Below are positions 7,339 to 14,578 of a DNA stretch of 34,372 nt, piece by piece. The DNA comes from DATJMJ01 sp035508795 (GTDB lineage: Bacteria > Actinomycetota > Acidimicrobiia > Acidimicrobiales > Palsa-688), in contig DATJMJ010000106.1 of assembly GCA_035508795.1 (NCBI GenBank), forward strand, positions 1 to 34,372, read 5' to 3'. The notes under the pieces were generated by a model, which was not told where the DNA came from, did not search any database, and saw nothing but the letters and a program-made list of their open reading frames with translations. A program made the translations under genes and the position numbers. Within the stretch, counting starts at the first letter, position 1. Each line of letters opens with the position of its first letter.

Positions 7339-8243
7339 TGACACAAAGCGACAACCAGGTAGGGCCGCGCCTTACCGGTACGGGGCTCGTAAAACGTGGC
7401 CTGGCCACCCAGCTGCGAGGCGGCGTCATCATGGACGTCGTCACACCCGACCAGGCGGTTGTAGCTGAAGACGCCGGGGCAGCCGCCGTGATGGCCCTCG
7501 AGCGGGTCCCTGCCGACATCCGCCGCGACGGCGGTGTTGCGAGGATGAGCGACCCGGCCCTCATCGAGGCGATCAAAGCGGCGGTGAGCATACCGGTTAT
7601 GGCAAAGGCACGGATCGGCCACTTCGCTGAGGCCAAGGTGCTCGAGGCTCTCGGCGTCGACTACATCGACGAGAGCGAGGTGCTGACGCCGGCCGACGAC
7701 GAGCACCACATCGACAAGTGGCCGTTCACGGTGCCGTTCGTGTGCGGGGCCAACAACCTCGGCGAGGCCCTCCGCCGCATCTCCGAAGGTGCCGCCATGA
7801 TCCGCTCGAAGGGCGAAGCAGGCACGGGCGACGTCAAAGAAGCCGTCCGCCACCTCCGCCAGATCCTCGGCGACATCCGCAAGGTAACTCAGGCAGACGG
7901 CGCCGAGATCTACTCGTGGGCCAAAGAACTGCGGGCCCCGGTACAGCTCGTGCAAGAAATTGCCGAGTCCGGTGAGCTCCCGGTACCTCTTTTCTGCGCC
8001 GGTGGGATAGCTACTCCCGCGGACGCTGCGCTTGTCATGCACCTGGGCGCGCAGGCGGTCTTTGTTGGCTCAGGGATTTTCAAGAGCTCCGACCCGCCGA
8101 GGTTCGCACGCGCCATCGTCGAGGCAACGACACATTTTGCCGACTACGAGATCGTGGCGAAGGTGAGCCGCGGCCTGGGGGAGGCCATGAGGGGCGAAGA
8201 AGCCGGCTCCGTCGCTACCAGGCTCTCCGAACGCGGCTGGTAG
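7338..8243 (+). CDS. pdxS: Pyridoxal 5'-phosphate synthase subunit PdxS
   Basis: The synthase subunit of the ribose-5-phosphate-dependent vitamin B6 pathway, condensing ribose 5-phosphate, glyceraldehyde 3-phosphate and ammonia to PLP in the cytoplasm. The 301-residue length is typical. The sequence is near family consensus: GGVIMDVVTP with Asp33, VMALERVPADIR, PVMAKARIGH with Lys90 (first Schiff-base lysine), YIDESEVLTPADDEHHI and MIRSKGEAGTGD with Lys158 (second catalytic lysine), then the C-terminal FCAGGIATPADAALVM and AVFVGSGIFKSSDP segments. It precedes its glutaminase partner pdxT by 51 nt, so the two are probably cotranscribed. Confidence 0.98.
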   Translation: MTQSDNQVGPRLTGTGLVKRGLATQLRGGVIMDVVTPDQAVVAEDAGAAAVMALERVPADIRRDGGVARMSDPALIEAIKAAVSIPVMAKARIGHFAEAKVLEALGVDYIDESEVLTPADDEHHIDKWPFTVPFVCGANNLGEALRRISEGAAMIRSKGEAGTGDVKEAVRHLRQILGDIRKVTQADGAEIYSWAKELRAPVQLVQEIAESGELPVPLFCAGGIATPADAALVMHLGAQAVFVGSGIFKSSDPPRFARAIVEATTHFADYEIVAKVSRGLGEAMRGEEAGSVATRLSERGW

Positions 8244-8294
8244 TGAATACCTCCGGCAGGGGAGTAGGGGCCTAGATGGGAAAGGTGCCCCCAG

Positions 8295-8987
8295 GTGGTG
8301 GCCACGACCGCCGCCGGGCCGCACGACGCTGTTGGCGTACTCGCGCTCCAAGGTGATTTTCGCGAGCACCTGAGCCTGCTTTCGCGCCTCGGGGTAACGG
8401 CCGTCGAGGTGAGGGTGCCGGCTGACCTCGACAAGGTCGGGTCACTTGTGGTCCCGGGCGGCGAGTCGACAACCATCTCCCTCCTCCTCGAGTCCTCGGG
8501 GCTCCTCGAGCCGCTGGCGGAGCGCCTATCGGCCGGCATGCCCGTGCTCGGGACGTGCGCCGGGATGATCCTGCTCGCGACCGAGGTCCTCGACGGCCGG
8601 CCCGACCAGCACCACTTCGGTGCGATCGACATTTCCGTCCGCCGCAATGCGTTCGGGCGCCAGCGGGACTCGTTCGAAGCCGACCTCGACGTCGAAGGGC
8701 TTGGCGAACCTCTCCATGCGGTCTTCATCCGGGCACCTGTCGTAGAAAGGGTGGGGCCCGGTGTCGAAGTGCTCGCAACGGTAAATGTCGGCGGGGAGGA
8801 CAAGCCCGTCGTGTGCCGCCAGGGCGCCGTGGTGGTCAGTTCTTTCCACCCCGAGCTCGTGAGCGACCCCCGCTTGCACCGGCTGTTCCTCGCCGGCCGC
8901 CGCCCCGCAGCCGCCGGCCCGAAAGGTCCCAAGGTCCATCCTCATATCGCAAGCACAGCAAGGAAGGAAAATGTCAGGGCACTCTAA
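8295..8987 (+). CDS. pdxT: PLP synthase glutaminase subunit PdxT
   Basis: Class I glutaminase that hydrolyses glutamine and channels ammonia to PdxS. In the 230-residue frame, GVLALQGDFREHL lies near the start, VVPGGESTTI at about 53-61, the nucleophile elbow LGTCAGMILLA carries Cys88, and SSFHPEL carries His185 and Glu187, completing the triad. The start is GTG at 8295 or the next GTG at 8298; neither has a clear Shine-Dalgarno. The C-terminal 30 residues after the glutaminase fold are poorly conserved in character, and the stop overlaps the start of yebC by 17 nt, suggesting translational coupling. Confidence 0.96.
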   Translation: MVATTAAGPHDAVGVLALQGDFREHLSLLSRLGVTAVEVRVPADLDKVGSLVVPGGESTTISLLLESSGLLEPLAERLSAGMPVLGTCAGMILLATEVLDGRPDQHHFGAIDISVRRNAFGRQRDSFEADLDVEGLGEPLHAVFIRAPVVERVGPGVEVLATVNVGGEDKPVVCRQGAVVVSSFHPELVSDPRLHRLFLAGRRPAAAGPKGPKVHPHIASTARKENVRAL

Positions 8988-9726
8988 ATGGGCGACTACC
9001 AAGCACAAAAAGGGTGCATTGGACAAGGCCCGCGGCAAGTTGTTCGCAAAGATAATCCGCCAAGTCGAAGTAGCAGCGCGTGAAGGCGGGGGCGACCTCG
9101 ACGGCAACCCGACGCTGCGGACGATGTTCCAAAAGGCCCGTGACTCCTCGGTGCCCATGGAGACGATCGAACGGGCGATCAAAAGGGGTACGGGCGAGCT
9201 CGAGGGCGTCCGCTACGAGCAGGTCACCTACGAAGGCTATGCGCCCTGCGGCGTGGCAGTCATCGTCGAGTGCCTGACGGACAACCGGAACAGGACCGGG
9301 TCCGACATCCGTGCCATCTTCAGCAAAAACGGCGGTTCGATGGCCGAGCCGGGTGCGGTGTCGTGGCAGTTCGAGCGCAAGGGTGTCATCTCGGTCGGGA
9401 AGGCACCGAAGCTGGACGAGGACGAGCTCACCCTCCTTGCCGCCGACGCCGGCGCCGAGGACGTACGCGATAGCGGTGACAGCTGGGAGGTCGTGACGCC
9501 GCCGAGCGACCTCGCGGCGGTGCGGTCGGCCCTCGAGGACGCCGGGGTGGGTGTGAGCACTTCGGAGCTCACGATGCAACCCTCGCAGTCGGTGCCGATC
9601 GCGAGCGAGAGCGATGCCCGCAAGGTGCTCCGTCTCATCGACGCTCTCGATGAGCACGACGACGTGCAAAACGTCTACGCCAACTTCGACATCCCCGACT
9701 CCGTTATGGACCTGGTCGCCGTCTAG
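8971..9726 (+). CDS. yebC: YebC/TACO1 family protein
   Basis: A 251-residue cytoplasmic protein of the YebC/PmpR/TACO1 family. Members have been described as DNA-binding regulators and, for some, as factors that relieve ribosome stalling. The start MSGHSKWATTKHKKGALDKARGK is cut here into the hallmark MSGHSKW and a Lys-rich stretch; RTMFQKARDSSVPMETIERA, YEGYAPCGVAVIVECLTDNRN-type and FSKNGGSMAEPGAVSWQF segments follow. The ATG at 8971 has one of the clearest ribosome sites in the window (AAGGAAGGAAA directly upstream), inside the end of pdxT. The position between pdxT and the ruv genes is usual in Actinobacteria, although three minus-strand genes intervene here. Confidence 0.97.
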   Translation: MSGHSKWATTKHKKGALDKARGKLFAKIIRQVEVAAREGGGDLDGNPTLRTMFQKARDSSVPMETIERAIKRGTGELEGVRYEQVTYEGYAPCGVAVIVECLTDNRNRTGSDIRAIFSKNGGSMAEPGAVSWQFERKGVISVGKAPKLDEDELTLLAADAGAEDVRDSGDSWEVVTPPSDLAAVRSALEDAGVGVSTSELTMQPSQSVPIASESDARKVLRLIDALDEHDDVQNVYANFDIPDSVMDLVAV

Positions 9727-9762
9727 CAGGCAGCGACCGGCCTGCGGGCTACTGCCTATGGC

Positions 9763-10173
9763 CTACGGCACGACGAGCACGGGCCGGTGGCCCATTGCCA
9801 GCAGCTTCCTCGGCACGCCGCCGAGGTGCAGGGCCGGGTGGCTCGAGCGGCCCACCACGATGACGTCCGCTTGAAAGCTTTCCGCCAGCGCTTCGAGCTC
9901 CTGGGCAATATCTCCTTTACGGCACCTGAAGTCGACCCTTGCGGCAGACCCTTCGATTTCCTTCACCACCTCCCGGGCCAGGTCCGAGCCGTCGTCGTCA
10001 TCGAGAAAAGGGGTGACCGGCAGGGCGAACGCAGTCATGTCGACCGGCAGCGGTACGTGCGACACGTAACAGGCATGCGCTTCGGCGTCGTAGCGCGCGG
10101 CTATCCCGGCCGCCATCGAAAGAGCCCGCCAGCTCGTAGTCGAGCCGTCGATGCCCACGACAAGGTGCCTCAT
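9763..10173 (-). CDS. Universal stress protein (UspA family)
   Basis: A single-domain Usp of 136 residues. The N-terminal strand and Asp motif LVVGIDGSTTSWRAL and the C-terminal VIVVGRSSHPALHL followed by GGVPRKLLAMGHRPVLVVP match the UspA fold. The nucleotide loop is GRSSHPALHLGGVP, a variant of the usual G-2x-G-9x-G(S/T) pattern, so ATP binding is uncertain. It lies 36 nt downstream of the MFS gene on the same strand and may share its transcript. No clear Shine-Dalgarno precedes the ATG at 10173. The 3' end converges on yebC with 36 nt between; a GGCAG/CTGCC inverted repeat is present but without a T-tract. Confidence 0.88.
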   Translation of the reverse strand: MRHLVVGIDGSTTSWRALSMAAGIAARYDAEAHACYVSHVPLPVDMTAFALPVTPFLDDDDGSDLAREVVKEIEGSAARVDFRCRKGDIAQELEALAESFQADVIVVGRSSHPALHLGGVPRKLLAMGHRPVLVVP

Positions 10174-10209
10174 TGCGGCCGCCCCCCATGCGCCAGATCC
10201 AGCCCCACT

Positions 10210-12258
10210 TCAGCCTCTTTTGTTCGAGTTACTTCCCCTGGCATGCCGCTCGCCCCGCCTGGCCACCCCGGCGCGGTGCCCTCGTTGGCGGGCCCCTCCT
10301 CCGGCCCGGGCTGGGCCCCCGGACGGCGAAGCGTGAGGTCCGGGCGAGCCAAGCCCGGCCGGCGGGCCCGGCGAAAAGGCATTGCCGATCTGGCGGGCCT
10401 CCGCCACCGGCTCGAGTTGCCCGTGCTCCTCGGGCCCTCCCTGTCGCTCGGCCCCGGCCCCCACCAGTGCGGCCTTTTGTGCCCTTGACTCGTCATCTTC
10501 GTGGACAAACTTCTCACCACGAAGCGCCGAAGCGACCGCGGCGACCAAGCTCATGAGGATCGCGAACACGAGCACGTACACTAGGGCGCTCTTGAACGGG
10601 CTGCCTATGAGGGATGGGAAAAACGACCGTCCTATCAGCGTAGAACGGTTGGCAGCGCTCAAGTGGGACAGGACGGACGGCCCGAGCAAGCTCTTCAGGG
10701 GGTTGAGGCCTAGGAAGGCTGCAAAAAGGTACCCGAGCGGCGGCACATGCCCGAGTTGGGTGGCGGTGGCGCTCGGCACGCCGTGAGCCAGGAGGCCGTG
10801 GTACAACGCCGACGGGACCTTGGAGTTCAAGCCGAGGACCAGCAGGGTGAAGAAAAGCCCCATCGACAGCGGCAACCCCGAGTTGGCGAACGTCACCCGC
10901 ATCCCCGAAGCGGCGCCCCGGTCGCGTGCCGGGACCGAGTTCATTATCGACGACGTGTTCGGAGAGGCGAACAGCCCGCCGCTAATGCCCATGGCAACCA
11001 TCACGGCTGCAAAGGGGGTGTAGGAGAAATCCGCCGGGAAAGTCATCACCAGCCCGAACAGGACGGCGCTCAGCAACATCCCCCCGGTCGCAAAGGGACG
11101 GGCCCCGAAGCGGTCCGAGAGCTTGCCCGAGAGCGGCCCAGCAAGCACGAAGCCGAGCGAGAAGGGGATCATGTAGATGCCGGCCCAAAGCGGCGTCCGG
11201 ACGTAGCTGTAACCGTGCTCGGGCAGCCAGATGCCCTGGAGCCATATCATCAGCATGAACTGGAACCCGCCTCTGCCCACAGACCCCAGGAACTGGGCCA
11301 CGTTCCCGGCGGTGAAAGCCCTGATGCGGAACAGCGACAGCCGGAACATCGGGTCCCGCACTCTCGACTCGATGATGATGAAGGCCACGAGCAGCGCCAC
11401 GCCCCCGAAGATCATTTCGAGGACGAACGGGTCGGCCCAACCGGTAAGCGAGTGCCCGTAAGGCTTGATCCCGTAAGTGACGCCAGTGAGCAGCATGGCA
11501 AGACCGGCGGCGAAGGTGATGTTGCCCAGCCAGTCGATGCGTGCGCGCAGACGGATCCCGATCTCTTTCAGCTGCAGGTACGCCCACACGGTCCCGAAGA
11601 CCCCGACAGGCACGTTGGCGAGGAACACCCAGCGCCAGCCGGCTTCCGACAACAACCCGCCGACGAGGATCCCGAGGAAACCTCCCACGATTGCGGCCAT
11701 CATGTTGGTCCCCAAGGCGAAGCCGAGCTCGTCGGAGGGAAAGGCATCGGTGATGATGGCTGCCGAATTTGCGAACAGCAACGCCCCTCCGACGCCCTGG
11801 AGCATCCGGAAGACCACCAGTTCCGTCGCTCCCGTAGTGCCCGTGCTCCATACGAGCGACAGCAGGACCGATGCCACCGTGAACCAGGCGAAACCGAGGT
11901 TGTACATCCGCACGCGGCCGAACATGTCGCCGATGCGCCCCACCGTCACCACGAGGACCGCGGTGACGAGCATGTAGCCCATCATCATCCACAACAGGTA
12001 GGGGAAGCTCGAGGAGGCGAGCGGGTTGAGGTGTACCCCCCGGAAGATCACCGGGAGTGCGATCATCAAGCTGCTCGCGTTGAGCGACGAGAGCAGGACG
12101 CCGACCGTGGTGTTGGACAGGACGACCCATTTGTAATGGGGCCCAACGGTTTTTTGGGCCCGCCGTTGCTCCAGCCGGTGCGCCCGGTCACCGGCCCAGC
12201 GCCTCAATGACAGCACCGGGCCCGGGCCGGACCGCTGCGCCTGAGCCTGGAAATGCAT
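10210..12258 (-). CDS. MFS exporter, DHA2 (EmrB/QacA)-type
   Basis: A 682-residue integral membrane transporter of the major facilitator superfamily. About 14 hydrophobic segments fit the drug:H+ antiporter-2 group. Motif A is GRIGDMFGRVRM (about residues 107-118), followed by VFRMLQGVGGALLFANSAAI and a motif-C-like GTNMMAAIVGGFLGILVGG region, then SLGFVLAGPLSGKLSDRFG in the second half. A loop of about 70 residues (near NPLKSLLGPSVLSHLS) precedes the last helix, and the final 90 residues are a hydrophilic Gly/Arg/Ala-rich cytoplasmic tail of unusual length. Substrate cannot be inferred; no regulator is adjacent. It probably heads an operon with the Usp gene. The start is ATG 12258, without a clear Shine-Dalgarno. 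Confidence 0.88.
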   Translation of the reverse strand: MHFQAQAQRSGPGPVLSLRRWAGDRAHRLEQRRAQKTVGPHYKWVVLSNTTVGVLLSSLNASSLMIALPVIFRGVHLNPLASSSFPYLLWMMMGYMLVTAVLVVTVGRIGDMFGRVRMYNLGFAWFTVASVLLSLVWSTGTTGATELVVFRMLQGVGGALLFANSAAIITDAFPSDELGFALGTNMMAAIVGGFLGILVGGLLSEAGWRWVFLANVPVGVFGTVWAYLQLKEIGIRLRARIDWLGNITFAAGLAMLLTGVTYGIKPYGHSLTGWADPFVLEMIFGGVALLVAFIIIESRVRDPMFRLSLFRIRAFTAGNVAQFLGSVGRGGFQFMLMIWLQGIWLPEHGYSYVRTPLWAGIYMIPFSLGFVLAGPLSGKLSDRFGARPFATGGMLLSAVLFGLVMTFPADFSYTPFAAVMVAMGISGGLFASPNTSSIMNSVPARDRGAASGMRVTFANSGLPLSMGLFFTLLVLGLNSKVPSALYHGLLAHGVPSATATQLGHVPPLGYLFAAFLGLNPLKSLLGPSVLSHLSAANRSTLIGRSFFPSLIGSPFKSALVYVLVFAILMSLVAAVASALRGEKFVHEDDESRAQKAALVGAGAERQGGPEEHGQLEPVAEARQIGNAFSPGPPAGLGSPGPHASPSGGPARAGGGARQRGHRAGVARRGERHARGSNSNKRG

Positions 12259-12429
12259 CTGGCCCCAGCTAAGCGCTCTAAACGCACGGGCCTCCGTGGA
12301 CCAAGCGAAGGAGCAGTAGGGTCTTTGGGCCCTAACCGGGCGCTCTCCTCAGTTCGGTGAAGGCCAGGCGTCCAAAGGTGCGCCACCCAGCGGACTTCCG
12401 AGCTCACCTTGGGCCCGGTCCCGGTCCCG

Positions 12430-12447
12430 GTAGTTTGCCTAAACTAC
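12430..12447. repeat. Inverted repeat after the pilin gene
   Basis: GTAGTTT (12430-12436) and AAACTAC (12441-12447) pair perfectly around a 4-base loop, 8 bases beyond the pilin stop. It is followed on the minus strand by repeated CGGGAC instead of a T-tract, so it may be a processing or stabilising hairpin more than a classical terminator. Confidence 0.5.
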
Positions 12448-12454
12448 TTACCTA

Positions 12455-13084
12455 TTACCAGCTGGTGTACCAACCCGTCGGGGTGGAGGCGAGCGTCGGT
12501 TGGGCGGTGCGTATCCCCGAGTTGCCCGCGGTGAGGGTCGCCGTGCCCGAGACCGGCAAGGCCGATATGGCGATAGAGCCTGCGCACCCGTTGTTGTCGG
12601 CGCTGTAGGCGATCGTCGCACTGCTGGTCGTCTCGACGTCGAGGATGTAGAAGCAGTTCCCCGACTTGGAGGAGGCCTCGATCTCGAGGGCATTGTTTGT
12701 GTTGCCCGTGCCGTAGCTGAGCACGTAGGCGGTCACATCACCCTGAGTTGTCGTGGCAAGGCCCCAGGGGAGGGTCGTGTCCAGGACGTTACCGCCGTCG
12801 GTCGCAGACGTCGCGAGCTCGAAGACCTGGTTGCCGGCGTAGTACGCCTTCTCGTTGGTAAACGCGTTGGTGGCGTTCGACTTGGCTGAGGCATCGTTTG
12901 CGCTGCCTCTTGTGCTAAGGAAGGTCGGGATGGCGATCGCCATCAGGATCCCCATAATTAGTACGACGACCATGAGCTCGATGAGTGTGAAACCCTCGTC
13001 ACGGCGCCGCTTTCTAGCGATCACTTGCGTCGCTCGTCTCGCTGGCACGTCGCCAAAAAGGTCCGACTGTTGTGCAGTGGGCAC
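12455..13084 (-). CDS. Type IV pilin-like / pseudopilin protein
   Basis: A prepilin-like protein of 209 residues. The class III signal is explicit: a basic leader RKRRRDEG, then cleavage before FTLIELMVVVLIMG, with the conserved Glu at position +5 and a hydrophobic helix that anchors the pilin and packs the fibre core. The mature part would be about 178 residues, including an ANDASAKSNATNAFTNEKA helix and a Ser/Thr/Gly-rich globular part with two cysteines (CFYILD and GCAGS) that may form a disulfide. The 31-residue leader is long; internal GTG codons (residues 13 and 21) could give shorter ones, but GTG 13084 has a strong GGGAGG 7 nt upstream. No assembly ATPase, peptidase or other pilin is visible nearby. 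Confidence 0.88.
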   Translation of the reverse strand: MPTAQQSDLFGDVPARRATQVIARKRRRDEGFTLIELMVVVLIMGILMAIAIPTFLSTRGSANDASAKSNATNAFTNEKAYYAGNQVFELATSATDGGNVLDTTLPWGLATTTQGDVTAYVLSYGTGNTNNALEIEASSKSGNCFYILDVETTSSATIAYSADNNGCAGSIAISALPVSGTATLTAGNSGIRTAQPTLASTPTGWYTSW

Positions 13085-13093
13085 CGCCTAGCC

Positions 13094-13113
13094 TCCCGAA
13101 TTGGTCTTCGGGA
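13094..13113 (-). promoter_or_regulatory. Hairpin overlapping the pilin Shine-Dalgarno
   Basis: On the minus strand, TCCCGAA and TTCGGGA form a perfect 7-bp stem with a 6-base loop. The downstream arm contains the GGGA of the GGGAGG ribosome-binding site of the pilin gene, so folding would partly hide it. Function is inferred from position. Confidence 0.5.
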
Positions 13114-13175
13114 AGAGGTATCGGCACGGACCGTGAATGCCTTGACCGGTGGTTCCCGACGAGCACCTCGCTGAC

Positions 13176-13197
13176 GTGCGGCTACGAAGAGCCGCAC
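13176..13197. repeat. Perfect 8-bp inverted repeat in the pilin-ruvC gap
   Basis: GTGCGGCT and AGCCGCAC flank a 6-base loop (ACGAAG) midway between the divergent pilin and ruvC genes. No T-tract follows on either strand. It could be an operator or a leader hairpin of the pilin transcript; the sequence does not decide. Confidence 0.55.
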
Positions 13198-13331
13198 TGC
13201 CGGAGGACCAGACCGTCGACGTCACGACCCTCGAGCGCCCGGATTGCACCCCGGAAGGCTGGACCTGTGGGATGATATGGCAGTGGCCGGGCGGGCGGCC
13301 GAGGATCCACCAGCCGGGCAGGCCTACCTGC

Positions 13332-13347
13332 TATTCTTGCGAACTAA
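13332..13347 (+). promoter_or_regulatory. Probable near-leaderless promoter of the ruvC operon
   Basis: TATTCT at 13332-13337 ends 9 nt before the ruvC ATG, placing +1 near 13344. This supports 13347 as the start even though the frame is open back to 13149. Confidence 0.5.
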
Positions 13348-13865
13348 TGTTCGTACTGGGCATCGACCCGGGCGTGTCCAGGTGCGGGTACGGGGCGGTC
13401 CGCCAGGAGGGTGGTCATCCCGTCGCGGTCGTCTCGGGCGTCCTGACCACGCCTCCGAGCCAGCCGCTCGAGGAGCGCCTGTGCGAGCTGTTGAAGGAGC
13501 TGCGTGCCCTTTTTTCGAGGCTGGCGCCGGAAGTCGTCGTGGTTGAGCGGGTGCTTTTCCAAGCCAACGCCCGTACAGCGATGTCGGTAGGCCAAGCGAG
13601 CGGCCTTGCACTGGCTGCCGCTGGCGAGATCGGCGTGGCGGTCGCACAGTACAGCCCCAACGAGGTCAAGCAAGCAGTGACCGGGTGGGGCAACGCGGGC
13701 AAGGACCAGGTGCAGCGGATGGTGCAGGCACTCCTCGACCTCCCTGAGAAGCCCACTCCACCCGACCGCGCCGATGCGCTCGCGTTGGCCCTTTGCCACC
13801 TGGCGAGCGCACCTCTCATGAAAGCAGCCGAGGCCGCCAAGGCAAAAGCATCGGCGCTGGCGTGA
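13347..13865 (+). CDS. ruvC: Holliday junction resolvase RuvC
   Basis: Endonuclease that cuts Holliday junctions symmetrically after RuvAB branch migration. The 172-residue protein starts MFVLGIDPGVSRCGYG with Asp7; VVVVERVLFQ carries Glu67, and TPPDRADALALALCH carries Asp140 and Asp143, giving the complete four-acid metal site. Upstream in-frame codons encode no RuvC-like sequence. The stop TGA overlaps the GTG start of ruvA (GTGA), so the two are translationally coupled. Confidence 0.97.
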   Translation: MFVLGIDPGVSRCGYGAVRQEGGHPVAVVSGVLTTPPSQPLEERLCELLKELRALFSRLAPEVVVVERVLFQANARTAMSVGQASGLALAAAGEIGVAVAQYSPNEVKQAVTGWGNAGKDQVQRMVQALLDLPEKPTPPDRADALALALCHLASAPLMKAAEAAKAKASALA

Positions 13866-14578
13866 TCGGCTCGCTCCGAGGCACCCTCCTCGATCGCGCT
13901 CTTCGCAGTGACCACCAGGCGGAGCTCCTTGTGGAGGTTGGCGGCGTCGGGTACCGGCTCGTCGTCCCGGCAGGGTGCGCCGGGAGGGCCGGCGAGGTCG
14001 GCGGGCCCGTTTTCCTTCACGTCCATACCCATGCCCGGGAGGACGCCCTCATCCTCTACGGCTTCCCGACCAGGGAGGAGCGGGACTGCTTCGAGCTGTT
14101 GCTCAACGCGCACGGCGTCGGGCCCGCCCTTGCCGTCGCTATCGTGTCGGTCCTGTCCCCGGCCGCTTTGCGCCGAGCGGTCCTCGGTGACGACGCCGAC
14201 GCCCTCACCCTGGTACCCGGTATTGGCAAAAAAACCGCCGCCCGCCTCGTCCTCGAGCTGGCACCGCGCTTCGAAGCCGCCGCCATCATCGACATCGAGA
14301 GCGCCAACGGCGCGGCTCGCGCCGCGCGTGACGCCAATGCCGGTGGGGCCCCTGGTGGCGACGCCGGCACGGACCGGGCAGGCACGGCCCCGGGCCAGGG
14401 CGGCCCCTCCGATGGCGAAGGGGAGCCGGCAAGCCAGTTCGACGACATCCGGTCGGCGCTCACCTCCCTCGGCTATGGCAACGACGAGGTGCGCCAAGCG
14501 CTCGCTCGCCTGCCTTTGGGTGGTTCCACCCACGACCTGCTCCGTTCCGCGCTGAGAGAGCTCGCAGGCAGGTCGTGA
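13862..14578 (+). CDS. ruvA: Holliday junction branch-migration protein RuvA
   Basis: RuvA tetramers hold the four-way junction and recruit the RuvB motor. Domain I begins VIGSLRGTLLD and includes EVGGVGYRLVVPA; the helix-hairpin-helix region contains LLNAHGVGPALAVAIVSVL and LVPGIGKKTAARLVLEL; domain III (FDDIRSALTSLGYGNDEVRQ), which contacts RuvB, forms the C-terminus. The flexible linker between domains II and III, about residues 145-200, is Gly/Ala/Asp-rich and longer than usual, bringing the protein to 238 residues against about 200. The start GTG overlaps the ruvC stop, and its own stop overlaps the ruvB GTG in the same GTGA manner. Confidence 0.96.
   Translation: MIGSLRGTLLDRALRSDHQAELLVEVGGVGYRLVVPAGCAGRAGEVGGPVFLHVHTHAREDALILYGFPTREERDCFELLLNAHGVGPALAVAIVSVLSPAALRRAVLGDDADALTLVPGIGKKTAARLVLELAPRFEAAAIIDIESANGAARAARDANAGGAPGGDAGTDRAGTAPGQGGPSDGEGEPASQFDDIRSALTSLGYGNDEVRQALARLPLGGSTHDLLRSALRELAGRS

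Noticed and set aside
10747..12210. A 487-codon + strand open frame opposite the MFS gene
   Set aside because: The translation is His/Glu/Arg-rich without any domain, and the minus strand encodes an unmistakable 14-TM transporter; high G+C makes long antisense frames common.
12430..12447. Classical rho-independent terminator
   Set aside because: The stem is AT-rich and no T-tract follows on either strand; listed only as an inverted repeat.
13149..13346. A longer RuvC starting at 13149
   Set aside because: The 66 additional residues are unlike RuvC and contain a promoter-like TATTCT; standard RuvC begins at MFVLGIDPG.
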